Origin: Azospirillum sp. RU38E
Lineage (GTDB): Bacteria > Pseudomonadota > Alphaproteobacteria > Azospirillales > Azospirillaceae
DNA: 64,000 bases
NCBI RefSeq assembly: GCF_900188385.1
Contig: NZ_FZOI01000001.1
Location: forward strand, 558,001-622,000
Direction of reading: 5' to 3'
Made by a program: the position numbers and the translations under genes. Below the pieces are notes generated by a model, which was not told the DNA's origin, ran no database searches, and worked only from the letters and a program-made list of their open reading frames with translations. This document shows, in pieces, positions 35,120-43,638 of this stretch; position 1 is the first letter of the stretch, and each line of letters opens with the position of its first letter.

Positions 35120-37329
35120 GCCAGTCGCCGGAGAAACAGCCAGCGCCGGACAAGGCAGCGGCCAAGCGCAAGCCCGGTGCCCGCCGCGCCAGGGTGCCCA
35201 CCATCCTGCAGATGGAATCGGTGGAATGCGGGGCGGCCTGTCTGGCCATGGTGCTGGCCCATCATGGGCTGTGGGTGCCGCTGGAGGAATTGCGCCTGGC
35301 CTGCGGCGTCTCGCGCGACGGGTCCAAGGCCTCCAACCTGCTGCGTGCGGCCCGTACCTTCGGCTTCACCGCCAAGGGGTTCCGTAAGGAACCGGCGCAG
35401 TTGCCGGACCTGCCGGTGCCCGCCATCATCCATTGGAACTTCAACCATTATGTGGTGCTGGAAGGCATCCGCGATGGCTGGGCCTATATCAACGATCCGG
35501 CATCCGGCCCGCGCCGGCTGCCGCTGGGGGAACTGGACGAGGCCTTTACCGGCGTGGTGCTGGCCTTCAGCCCCAATGAGAACTTCCGCCCCGGCGGGCA
35601 GCGCCCCCGTATCTGGGACCAGATCAAGGGGCATCTGACCCATTCCTGGGGGCCGCTGGCGGTGATCGCCGGCTTTTCCATGCTGCTGGTGCTGCCGGGC
35701 ATTGTGCTGCCAGGCCTGTCCAAGACCTTCATCGATGCCGTGCTGGTCAACCAGCGGCAGGATTGGGTGGCCCCGCTTTGCCTGGGCGTGGCGCTGGCCG
35801 GCACCATGCAAGGGTTGCTGACATATTTCCAGCAGCGGCAATTGACCCTGTTGCGCACCAAGCTGGCTTTGACGCTGGCCACGCGCTACCTGTTCAATCT
35901 GCTGGCCCGGCCCATGCATTTCTTCAACCAGCGCATGGCGGGCGATCTGGCCAACCGGGCGGCGGCGGTGGATCAGGTGGCCGAACTGCTGTCGGGCAGC
36001 TTGGCCACCAATATTTTCAACCTGACCGCCGTGCTGTTCTATGGGCTGGCCATGGCCGCCTATGACCCGCTGCTGGCCTTGATCGCCGTGGCGCTGGTGC
36101 TGGGCAATATCGCCGTGCTGAAACTGGCCGAACGCCGCCGGGTGGACCTCAGCCGCAACCGTGCGGCGGAGGAAGGCAAGCTGATGGGTGCCACCGCCAT
36201 GCTGATCGGCGGGATTGAAAGCATCAAGGTCGGCGGGCTGGAAGGCGATGTTTTCGGAAAATGGAGCGGGTATCAGGCCCGCCTGCTGGCCACCGGTCAG
36301 GCGTTGGGCCGGCTGGATGTGTCGCTGGGGGTGATCCCCACATTGCTGACGGCCCTGTCCACCGCCGCCCTGCTGGGGGTTGGCGGCTGGCGGGTGATTG
36401 ATGGCAGCCTGACCGTGGGATCGCTGGTGGCGATTCAGGCGCTGATGGTCAGCTTCACCACGCCGATCAACGGGCTGGTCACTCTGGCCGGACAGTTGCA
36501 GACCATCCGGGGCGATCTGGACCGCATCGCCGATGTGGTGGGGGCTGGCGGCACTGTGGCCGTGGCTGAAGCGCCACGGCCCCTTACCGCCTTGCCGGAA
36601 CGGCTGTCGGGCCGGCTGGAACTGCGGGACATTTCCTTTGGCTACAGCCCGTGTGACCCGCCGCTGGTGGAAGATTTGTCGCTGGTGGTGGAGCCGGGGC
36701 GGCGCGTGGCGCTGGTCGGTGCCTCTGGCAGCGGTAAATCCACCGTGGGCCGCATGGTCTGCCGCCTGCTGCGGCCCTGGGGCGGGGAGATTTTGATCGA
36801 TGGCGTGGCGCTGGATGATATCCCGCCCGACCTGTTCGCCCAGACGGTGGCCTATGTCGATCAGGATGTCTTTCTGTTCGGCGGCACGGTGCGCGACAAC
36901 CTGACCCTGTGGGATGCCACCGTGCCGGAAGCCGCCCTGACCCAGGCGCTGAAGGATGCGGAAATCCACGCCGAAATCAGCCTGCGCCCCGGCCATTATG
37001 ACAGCGCGGTGCTGGAAGGTGGCCTGAACTTCTCCGGCGGGCAGCGCCAGCGGTTGGAAATCGCCCGCGCCCTGCTGCGCGATCCGGCCATTCTGGTGCT
37101 GGATGAGGCGACGGCGGCGCTGGACCCGGTGACGGAAAAAGCCATCGACGACAATATCCGCCGCCGGGGCTGCACCTGCCTGATCATTGCGCACCGGCTG
37201 TCCACCATCCGCGACTGTGACGAAATCATCGTACTGGAGCGTGGGCGGGTGGTGCAGCGGGGCAACCATGCTTCCCTGGTGGCCGAAGGCGGCCCCTATG
37301 CCGCCCTGTTGAATGCGGAGGGTGCATGA
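35116..37329 (+). CDS. NHLM-type peptidase/permease/ATPase ABC transporter (ABC1)
   Basis: A 737-residue leader-cleaving exporter. The C39 peptidase domain (about 30-155) has the catalytic Cys in MESVECGAACLAMVLAHHG, His in HWNFNHYVVLEG and Asp in YINDPASGPR. A six-helix membrane domain spans about 170-460. The NBD (about 490-720) is fully canonical: Walker A VGASGSGKST, signature [16 protein letters not shown], Walker B ILVLDEATAALD and switch IIAHRLSTI. It should cut double-glycine leaders such as those of the Nif11-type peptides at 28.2-28.5 kb while exporting the cores. It is the middle gene of the HlyD-ABC1-ABC2 operon. Confidence 0.95.
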   Translation: MSQSPEKQPAPDKAAAKRKPGARRARVPTILQMESVECGAACLAMVLAHHGLWVPLEELRLACGVSRDGSKASNLLRAARTFGFTAKGFRKEPAQLPDLPVPAIIHWNFNHYVVLEGIRDGWAYINDPASGPRRLPLGELDEAFTGVVLAFSPNENFRPGGQRPRIWDQIKGHLTHSWGPLAVIAGFSMLLVLPGIVLPGLSKTFIDAVLVNQRQDWVAPLCLGVALAGTMQGLLTYFQQRQLTLLRTKLALTLATRYLFNLLARPMHFFNQRMAGDLANRAAAVDQVAELLSGSLATNIFNLTAVLFYGLAMAAYDPLLALIAVALVLGNIAVLKLAERRRVDLSRNRAAEEGKLMGATAMLIGGIESIKVGGLEGDVFGKWSGYQARLLATGQALGRLDVSLGVIPTLLTALSTAALLGVGGWRVIDGSLTVGSLVAIQALMVSFTTPINGLVTLAGQLQTIRGDLDRIADVVGAGGTVAVAEAPRPLTALPERLSGRLELRDISFGYSPCDPPLVEDLSLVVEPGRRVALVGASGSGKSTVGRMVCRLLRPWGGEILIDGVALDDIPPDLFAQTVAYVDQDVFLFGGTVRDNLTLWDATVPEAALTQALKDAEIHAEISLRPGHYDSAVLEGGLNFSGGQRQRLEIARALLRDPAILVLDEATAALDPVTEKAIDDNIRRRGCTCLIIAHRLSTIRDCDEIIVLERGRVVQRGNHASLVAEGGPYAALLNAEGA

Positions 37330-40253
37330 GCATCCCATCTTCCCGCCCGCTGGACCCCGTTTCCCGCGTCACCCGCCTGCCGCAGCCGCTGCGCGCCGAT
37401 CAGCCCTTGTGCCTGGGGGAGATGGCGGAGCCGCTGCGCGTGGTGGCCGGCTTTGTCGATCTGTTCGCCGTGGCGATGCGCGACGGCCGGCATGTCGGCC
37501 GCCGCCGCGCCGTGGCCCGCCTGTCCGCCGGGGATTGTTTCTGGCCAGTACCGCGCGCCCTGGATGATCGCGGGGATGGCTTGGGCCTGATCGCGGTGGG
37601 CGGGCTGGGCGCGCAGGTGGAAGCGCTGGGCGACGCGCCGGCGCTGGCCGATATCGACCATTGGCTGCGCGCCATCCTGCCGCCGGCCCCACCGCCGGCC
37701 AAGACCGCCAGCATCCTGGCCCCTGGCCGGCATGACCTGGCGGCGGGGGACGTCGCCGCCATCCAGCCCGGCCAGGGTTGCCTGTGGCTGGTGCGGGAGG
37801 AAGGCTTGCTGGCGCTGCCCGATGGGGCGGGGGTGCGGGAGGTGCCGGTGCCGCTGGTGGCGGGGCGCTGGGTCTCCGCCGATGGCACGGCGCGCATTGC
37901 GCTGGGCACCAGCCGGGAACTGGCCGATACCGGGTTGCTGGCCCCCGCCTTGGCGGCCGCCCATGCCGCCCTGCCGCGCCAGATTGCCCAGGCATTGGAT
38001 GCGCGTGCCGCAGATGAAACGGCCCAGGCCCGCCAGCGGGGCGAACTGTCCCGCCAGGGCATGGAGGCGGCGTTTGGCACGCTGGTGGACCTGATCCAGC
38101 CGGGCAGCCGGCTGGCCGCCCCGGAACGGGTTCTACCGGGTTGGGAGGCGGGCGCCTTGGTCCGCCGCATTGCCCAGTCGCTGGGGTTGGAACTGCCGCC
38201 CCCCGCCCATGCTGGCAAGGATGGCCATCCGCCCGATCTGGCCCAGGCGCTTGCCGCCGCCCGGCTGCGCCAGCGTGGCGTGCTGCTGCGGCTGGGTTGG
38301 TGGCGGCAGACGGGCCTGCCCATGGTGGCGCGGCTGGCCGAGGGGGACCGCCCCGTCGCCCTGCTGCCGCAGGGCAATGGCTATGTGCTGTGGGATGCGC
38401 TGGCCGGCACATCGCAGCCGGTGGATGCCGCCCTGGCGGAAAAGCTGAACCCGCAGGCCCAGGCGATCTATGCCGCCCTGCCATCGCGCCCGGTGGGGCT
38501 GGGCGACATGATCCGTCTGGGCCTGCATGGCACCGGGCGGGAACGGCTGGCCATTACGCTGCTGGCGCTGGGCGTGGCGCTGATCGGCCTGTTGACGCCG
38601 GTGGCCAGTGGCCTGATCGTGGACAAGATCGTACCCACCGCGGCGGGTGATCAGCTTTTCCTGCTGGTGCTGGCCCTGGTGGTGGCGGCCATCAGTTCGG
38701 CTGCCCTGGATTACAGCAAAACCCATGCGGTGCTGCGGCTGCAAAGCGGCATCGATCTGAAAATGCACGCCGCTGTGATTGACCGGCTGCTGCGGCTGCC
38801 GGCGGGGTTCTTCAAACGTTATACGGTGGGCGATCTGGCCGACCGCGCCATGGGCATCGCCACCATCCGGGAGATGCTGGCCGGTGCCGCCCTGTCCAGC
38901 CTGCTGGGCGGGGTGATGTCGCTGGTCAGCTTAGGCATGTTGTTCTTCTATTCGGTGAAGCTGGCCCTGGTGGCCTTGCTGCTGGTGGCCCTGTCCTTGT
39001 CGGTGACGGTGGGGTTAAGCCTGCTGCAATTGCGCCATGAACGGCAGGAGGCGCGCACCCGTGGCATTGCCGAAGGGCTGGTGCTGCAATTCATCACCGG
39101 GGTGGCCAAGTTGAAGGTGGCGGCGGCGGTGGACCGCGCCATCATGTTCTGGATGCGCCGCTATGGCGCGCAACGCCGGTTCGATATTGCCGGCCAGCGG
39201 CTGGCCCGGATGCAGACCGTGTTCCAGGCGGCCTTCGGCCCGCTTTCCACGGTGGCGCTGATGGCCGGCGTGGTGCTGATCGCCAAGGGCGTGATGGCCG
39301 AACAGGCGGTGCAGGCCCTGGCGGGGGTGGAGGGGGGTGGCGGTGCCACCGCCATGCAGGCCGGTGGCTTCATCGCCTTTTTCACCGCCTTTGGCCAGTT
39401 CCAGGGGGCGATGACCCAGTTGGTGGGCACGCTGACCCGGCTGCTGGGGGTGTTCCCCATCTGGGAACGGTCCCGCCCGCTGCTGGAAAGCCCGCTGGAT
39501 GATGTGGCCGATGGGGAAGATGCCGGGCGGCTGGGCGGCGGGGTGGAGTTTTCCGGCGTCAGTTTCAGCTATGCGCCCGAACTGCCGCCGGTGCTGGATA
39601 ATTTGTCCTTCAGCATCCGGCCGGGGGAATTTGTCGCCATTGTCGGCCCGTCCGGCGGGGGCAAATCCACCATCCTGCGCCTGCTGCTGGGGCTGGACCG
39701 GCCCCAGGCCGGCGAGCTGTTCTTCGATGGCCGCCCGATGAGCCGGCTGACGCCCGACAGCGTGCGCCGGCAGATCGGCACCGTGTTGCAGAATGGGCGG
39801 CTGATGGGCGGTTCCATCCTGGACAATATCGTCGGTGCCTCTGCCGCCCGGCTGGAAGATGCCTGGGCGGCGGCGCGTCAGGTCGATCTGGCCGACGATA
39901 TCAAGGCCATGCCGATGGGGATGCATACGGTGCTGACGGAGGGCGGGGGCACCCTGTCCGGCGGGCAGCGCCAGCGCCTGATGATCGCCCGCGCCCTGGT
40001 GCGCCAGCCCCGTCTGCTGCTGCTGGATGAGGCGACCAGCGCCTTGGACAACCGCACCCAGGCCGCCGTGATGCGGTCCCTGGAAAAGCTGGATGTGACG
40101 CGGGTGATGATCGCGCATCGCCTCTCCACCATCGAACGGGTGGACCGCATCCTGGTGATCGAACGCGGCCGGCTGGTGGAACAGGGCCGCTTTGCCGACC
40201 TGATCGCCCAGGATGGCGTGTTCGCCGCACTCGCCCGCCGACAGATGCTGTGA
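37326..40253 (+). CDS. NHLM-type permease/ATPase ABC transporter (ABC2)
   Basis: A 975-residue partner half-transporter. The first 110 residues resemble a cyclic-nucleotide/cupin-type fold ([20 protein letters not shown]); a further domain (about 300-390) precedes the membrane region ([20 protein letters not shown]), which is the same domain kept in the second half of the fused exporter at 28738. The membrane domain is about 395-690 and the NBD about 730-960, with Walker [10 protein letters not shown], signature [15 protein letters not shown] and Walker [13 protein letters not shown]. It lacks the C39 domain and so pairs with ABC1 in the NHLM export complex. Confidence 0.94.
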   Translation: MSIPSSRPLDPVSRVTRLPQPLRADQPLCLGEMAEPLRVVAGFVDLFAVAMRDGRHVGRRRAVARLSAGDCFWPVPRALDDRGDGLGLIAVGGLGAQVEALGDAPALADIDHWLRAILPPAPPPAKTASILAPGRHDLAAGDVAAIQPGQGCLWLVREEGLLALPDGAGVREVPVPLVAGRWVSADGTARIALGTSRELADTGLLAPALAAAHAALPRQIAQALDARAADETAQARQRGELSRQGMEAAFGTLVDLIQPGSRLAAPERVLPGWEAGALVRRIAQSLGLELPPPAHAGKDGHPPDLAQALAAARLRQRGVLLRLGWWRQTGLPMVARLAEGDRPVALLPQGNGYVLWDALAGTSQPVDAALAEKLNPQAQAIYAALPSRPVGLGDMIRLGLHGTGRERLAITLLALGVALIGLLTPVASGLIVDKIVPTAAGDQLFLLVLALVVAAISSAALDYSKTHAVLRLQSGIDLKMHAAVIDRLLRLPAGFFKRYTVGDLADRAMGIATIREMLAGAALSSLLGGVMSLVSLGMLFFYSVKLALVALLLVALSLSVTVGLSLLQLRHERQEARTRGIAEGLVLQFITGVAKLKVAAAVDRAIMFWMRRYGAQRRFDIAGQRLARMQTVFQAAFGPLSTVALMAGVVLIAKGVMAEQAVQALAGVEGGGGATAMQAGGFIAFFTAFGQFQGAMTQLVGTLTRLLGVFPIWERSRPLLESPLDDVADGEDAGRLGGGVEFSGVSFSYAPELPPVLDNLSFSIRPGEFVAIVGPSGGGKSTILRLLLGLDRPQAGELFFDGRPMSRLTPDSVRRQIGTVLQNGRLMGGSILDNIVGASAARLEDAWAAARQVDLADDIKAMPMGMHTVLTEGGGTLSGGQRQRLMIARALVRQPRLLLLDEATSALDNRTQAAVMRSLEKLDVTRVMIAHRLSTIERVDRILVIERGRLVEQGRFADLIAQDGVFAALARRQML

Positions 40254-40298
40254 CGAGACCCGTTCCCCCGAACCCCATCACATTGGTAAGGAAATCCC

Positions 40299-40838
40299 AT
40301 GCGCAAGGTGCTCTATATCCTGGGTCAGTTGGACGATATGGATGTGGATTGGATGGCCCGGCATGGCCGCCGCCGCATGGTGGCGCCCGGTGATCTGCTG
40401 GTGCGGCAGGGGGAGCCCTCGCCACACCTGTTCATCGTGCTGGATGGCCGCATGGAGGTGACGGTGAAGGGTATCGGCGCCGTCGCCAGCCTGGGCGCGG
40501 GGGAGATCATCGGCGAACTCTCCTTCGTGGACAGCGCCCCGCCCTCGGCCTCTGTCGCCGCCGCCACGGCGGGGGCGGTGCTGATGCTGGAAAAGCAGTT
40601 GCTGGCGCGGGAACTGGCCCGCGATACCGGCTTTGCCATGCGCTTTTATCGCGCCATCGCCCTGTTCCTGGCCGACCGGTTGCGCAGCACCGTGCGCCGC
40701 ATGGGCTATGGCGAAGGGGCGGCGCTGGATGAAAACGAAGTCCAGGGCGATGAGCTGGATGAGGGGCTGCTGGATACCGTCTCCCTGGCGGGCGACCGGT
40801 TCGACCGGCTGTTGAAAACCCTGTCGCAGGCCGCGTAA
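40299..40838 (+). CDS. Cyclic-nucleotide-binding-domain protein associated with NHLM export
   Basis: A 179-residue protein consisting of one CNMP-binding fold (about 20-130) and a helical tail. Seen: [20 protein letters not shown] and [20 protein letters not shown]. In CRP-type domains the phosphate cassette reads GE-(A/L)-x(5-6)-R-(S/T)-A; here the Arg position is Pro/Ser (APPSAS), so cAMP binding is doubtful. There is no DNA-binding domain. From memory, small CNMP proteins occur as bacteriocin-transport-associated components of NHLM loci, which fits its place 45 bp after ABC2. It is probably a regulatory or assembly factor rather than a transcription factor. Confidence 0.85.
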   Translation: MRKVLYILGQLDDMDVDWMARHGRRRMVAPGDLLVRQGEPSPHLFIVLDGRMEVTVKGIGAVASLGAGEIIGELSFVDSAPPSASVAAATAGAVLMLEKQLLARELARDTGFAMRFYRAIALFLADRLRSTVRRMGYGEGAALDENEVQGDELDEGLLDTVSLAGDRFDRLLKTLSQAA

Positions 40839-40841
40839 CCC

Positions 40842-41486
40842 TCAGTTCCCCGGATGGACAGCCAGCAGCCGCTCTGCGGCGGCCAGATCGTCCGGGGTGT
40901 TCACGTTCAGAAACGGGTCCAGCGGCGTGTCCGGCCAGTCGACAAAGGTCGGCCGGTGCCGGGCCGCCCATTGGCCGACCCGGCGCTGCCCTTCCACCAG
41001 CAGGGCCGTGCGCAGATCATCGCGCAGCGTCAGCGGCCACAGGCCGACCACCGGATGGCTGTGTGCACTGCCATCGGCCGCCGCCGTGCGCGCCAGCGCC
41101 ACCCCATCGCCCGCCGCCAGCGCCAGCCGGCTGGCCAGATCGTGCGGCAGAAAGGGGCAATCGGCCGGCACGCTGAGAACATGCCGGGCGGCCGGCTGCA
41201 TCCGCGCTGCCCATTCCAGCACCGCCAGCAGGCCGGCCAGCGGCCCCGGCTGGTCCGGTGCCGTATCGGGCACCACCGGCAGCCCCTGCAGTTCCGCAAT
41301 CCCGGCAAAGCGGGCCGGATCGCCATTGGCATTCAGCACCAGTCGGCCCACCTGCGGGGCCAGCCGGCGGGCGACATGGGCCAGCAGGGGGCGACCGGCC
41401 AGCCCGGTCAACGGCTTGTCGCCCCCCATCCGCCGACCCTGCCCGCCGGCCAGGATGGCCCCGATGATGCCTGTCTCTGCTGCCAT
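40842..41486 (-). CDS. mobA: Molybdenum cofactor guanylyltransferase
   Basis: Transfers GMP from GTP to molybdopterin to make MGD. The 214-residue product starts with the nucleotidyltransferase loop GAILAGGQGRRMGGDKPL, has the Mg-binding Asp in LSVPADCPFLP, and ends with FLNVNTPDDLAAAERLL, all typical of MobA. The ATG at 41486 follows ggggagagggaaa, a strong ribosome site; the frame runs much further upstream to 42320 but that extension is the complement of the borosin gene. It is convergent with the CNMP gene (3-bp gap) and appears unrelated to the peptide genes on both sides. Confidence 0.95.
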   Translation of the reverse strand: MAAETGIIGAILAGGQGRRMGGDKPLTGLAGRPLLAHVARRLAPQVGRLVLNANGDPARFAGIAELQGLPVVPDTAPDQPGPLAGLLAVLEWAARMQPAARHVLSVPADCPFLPHDLASRLALAAGDGVALARTAAADGSAHSHPVVGLWPLTLRDDLRTALLVEGQRRVGQWAARHRPTFVDWPDTPLDPFLNVNTPDDLAAAERLLAVHPGN

Positions 41487-41678
41487 TTTCCCTCTCCCCT
41501 CGCCTCCGCGCGGCTTTACGACATTCTTGTTAAGGCTGTGGGCAAAACGCACTCTCTCTAATTTACCGACATGCGAAATGGTTAAGAATACGCTAAAGTC
41601 GTACCGCCTTTGGCCAAGGGCGTCAGGGGCCCGCACCATCCACACCACAGCCATATCGTACGCAGGGGAAACAGGAAC

Positions 41679-43487
41679 ATGCCTAATTCCATCGACGTGT
41701 CGAAGCCGCTCGCCGCCGGCCTTTCCCACGGTAGCCTCACCGTGGTCGGCACCGGTATCCGGTCCATTGCCCACATGACCCAGGAAGCGATCGGCCATAT
41801 CCGGGAGGCTGACGCGGTTTTCTATGCGGTTCCAGATGGTGTGACGGCGGCTTTCATCCGCGATCTCAACCCCAGCGCCTATAATCTCTCTCTGCATTAT
41901 GGGGAGAATAAGCGCCGCCTCGTCACCTATGTGCAGATGGCGGAAGTGATCCTGCGCGAGGTTCGGCAGGGCAAGCGGGTGACGGCCGTCTTCTACGGTC
42001 ATCCCGGCTTCTTTGTCTCCCCGGCCCGGCGGGCTTTGACCATCGCCCGCAAGGAAGGCCACCGGACGCAGATGCTGCCGGGCATTTCCTCCACCGATTA
42101 CCTGTTTGCCGATCTGCGCATCGACCCGTCCGTCAATGGCTGCCAGATTCTGGAAGCCTCCGACATGCTGCTGCGGGGCCGGCAGGTGGTCACTTCCGGC
42201 CATGTCGTGCTGTTGCAGGTGGGCTCGGTGGGGGATGTCTCCTACACCTCCAAGGGCTTTAAGAATCACAAGCGCGGCATCCTGTTCGACCGGCTGATCG
42301 AGCTTTATGGCGAGGATCACCCGTCATATCTCTATGTCGGCGCCACCTTCCCCGGCACCGATAGCCAGATCACCCGTCGCCCCCTGAAGGACTATCGTGA
42401 CCCCAAGGTGCAGGCGACGGTTCATTCCTTCGCCAGCCTGTATCTGCCCCCGCTGGAGATTCTGCCCATCATCCCGGAAATGGCGGAAAAGCTGGGGATG
42501 ACGCCGACGCGCAGCAAGCGGGAAGGCGATTATGGCAGCTTCGAGATCGAAGCGATCGCCCGTCTGGATCGTGAACCGGTTGGCGGCCAGGAACGGTCCA
42601 CCGGCCGTGGTCTCTATCGCGTGCTGTCCCAACTGGCGGTCAATCCTGGTTCCACGGATGCCTATCGGGAAAATCCTGCCCTGTTTGTCAGCATTTTCAA
42701 TGGCCTGACCGACAGTGAAAAGGCGGCGCTGGTAAAGCGCAGCTTCTCTGCCCTGCACGCCGTCAGCTTGCAGGTGGAATATTCCCGCGACCTGGCGGCC
42801 GCTGAACTGGCGCCTGCCGGCGTGGCGACCGCACCCAAGGCTGCGGATGCCACCGAAGAGCACGACGCTTCCGAGGAGCACATCGCGACGGAAGAGCACG
42901 ACGCTTCCGAGGAACACATTGCGACGGAAGAGCATGACGCTTCCGAGGAGCACATCGCGACAGAAGAGCACGACGCTTCCGAGGAGCACATCGCGACGGA
43001 AGAGCATGACGCTTCCGAGGAGCATATCGCGACGGAAGAGCATGTCGCGACCGAGGAACATGTCGCGACCGAGGAACATGTCGCGACGGAAGAGCATGAC
43101 GCTTCCGAGGAGCACATCGCGACCGAGGAACATGTCGCGACCGAGGAACATGTCGCGACGGAAGAGCATGACGCTTCCGAGGAGCACATCGCGACCGAGG
43201 AACATGTCGCGACCGAGGAACATGTCGCGACGGAAGAGCATGACGCTTCCGAGGAGCACATCGCGACGGAAGAGCATGTCGCGACCGAGGAGCATATCGC
43301 GACGGAAGAGCATGACGCTTCCGAGGAGCACATCGCGACGGAAGAGCATGTCGCGACCGAGGAGCATATCGCGACGGAAGAGCATGACGCTTCCGAGGAG
43401 CACATCGCGACGGAAGAGCATGACGCTTCCGAAGAGCACATCGCGACCGAAGAACATGACGCAACCGAAGAGCATGTTTCGGTCTGA
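41679..43487 (+). CDS. Fused borosin-type peptide backbone N-methyltransferase with a 35-hexapeptide repeat core
   Basis: A 602-residue protein. Residues 19-265 are a TP-methylase-fold SAM enzyme of the borosin (OphMA-like) kind: SAM loop VVGTGIRS, then SLHYGENKRRLVTYVQMAE, VFYGHPGFFVSPARRAL and QMLPGISSTDYLFADL. Tyr74, Arg80, Tyr84 and Tyr106 match the spacing of OphMA Tyr66, Arg72, Tyr76 and Tyr98 as I remember them. Residues 266-375 are helical and resemble a clasp/borosin-binding domain (LYRVLSQLAVNPGSTDAYRE, NGLTDSEKAALVKRS). After a linker, residues 390-599 are 35 tandem hexapeptides of the type (D/I/V)-A-(S/T)-E-E-H, then VSV. The repeat is the likely auto-methylated core. The ATG at 41679 follows aggggaaacagga; a TTG at 41610 is a weaker alternative. 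Confidence 0.9.
   Translation: MPNSIDVSKPLAAGLSHGSLTVVGTGIRSIAHMTQEAIGHIREADAVFYAVPDGVTAAFIRDLNPSAYNLSLHYGENKRRLVTYVQMAEVILREVRQGKRVTAVFYGHPGFFVSPARRALTIARKEGHRTQMLPGISSTDYLFADLRIDPSVNGCQILEASDMLLRGRQVVTSGHVVLLQVGSVGDVSYTSKGFKNHKRGILFDRLIELYGEDHPSYLYVGATFPGTDSQITRRPLKDYRDPKVQATVHSFASLYLPPLEILPIIPEMAEKLGMTPTRSKREGDYGSFEIEAIARLDREPVGGQERSTGRGLYRVLSQLAVNPGSTDAYRENPALFVSIFNGLTDSEKAALVKRSFSALHAVSLQVEYSRDLAAAELAPAGVATAPKAADATEEHDASEEHIATEEHDASEEHIATEEHDASEEHIATEEHDASEEHIATEEHDASEEHIATEEHVATEEHVATEEHVATEEHDASEEHIATEEHVATEEHVATEEHDASEEHIATEEHVATEEHVATEEHDASEEHIATEEHVATEEHIATEEHDASEEHIATEEHVATEEHIATEEHDASEEHIATEEHDASEEHIATEEHDATEEHVSV
42846..43475 (+). repeat. 35 tandem 18-bp coding units (EEH hexapeptides)
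   Basis: 630 bp in exact 18-bp phase. Three unit types occur: DASEEH (gacgcttccgaggagcac), IATEEH and VATEEH, plus DATEEH at each end. Codons are locked to unit type (Ala is GCT in DAS units, GCG in I/V units). Order: DAT, then (DAS-IAT) five times, three VAT, then DAS-IAT-VAT-VAT twice, DAS-IAT-VAT-IAT twice, DAS-IAT twice, DAT. The array is thus built from 36-bp and 72-bp higher-order blocks, a sign of recent expansion. No frame has stops, so several shadow frames are open. Confidence 0.97.
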
Positions 43488-43536
43488 TAGGAAGCCGCTC
43501 GCGTCCCTCTTTTCTCTGCATTAAGATGGTACGCAA

Positions 43537-43567
43537 AGGTCTACCTGGAAAATAACCGGGTAGACCT
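43537..43567. promoter_or_regulatory. Stem-loop between borosin and kinase genes
   Basis: Arms aggtctacc (43537-43545) and ggtagacct (43559-43567), 13-nt loop, no T-tract. It lies in the 151-bp gap between the borosin gene and the TPR-kinase gene. It may be an operator or processing signal; a terminator is less likely. Confidence 0.45.
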
Positions 43568-43638
43568 GGGCGGCATGTTGTTTGGTGGCGGGGTTACGGC
43601 ATCGCATGACGTCAAATATTATGATCAGGAGCCATGTG

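Noticed and set aside
34933-37338. 801-residue minus-strand ORF
   Set aside because: It is a shadow of the HlyD and ABC1 genes; its composition is that of a GC-rich complement.
41487-42320. N-terminal extension of MobA
   Set aside because: The frame is open but overlaps the borosin gene; MobA homology and a strong ribosome site begin at 41486.
42846-43475. CRISPR-like array
   Set aside because: Units are 18 bp, contiguous, in frame and without unique spacers; no cas gene is near.
42324-43536. Long open frames on both strands over the borosin repeat (for example minus 42324-43475 and 42662-43441, plus 42847-43524)
   Set aside because: The 18-bp unit has no stop in several frames, so open frames persist by periodicity; their products are monotonous and lack a plausible start or homology.
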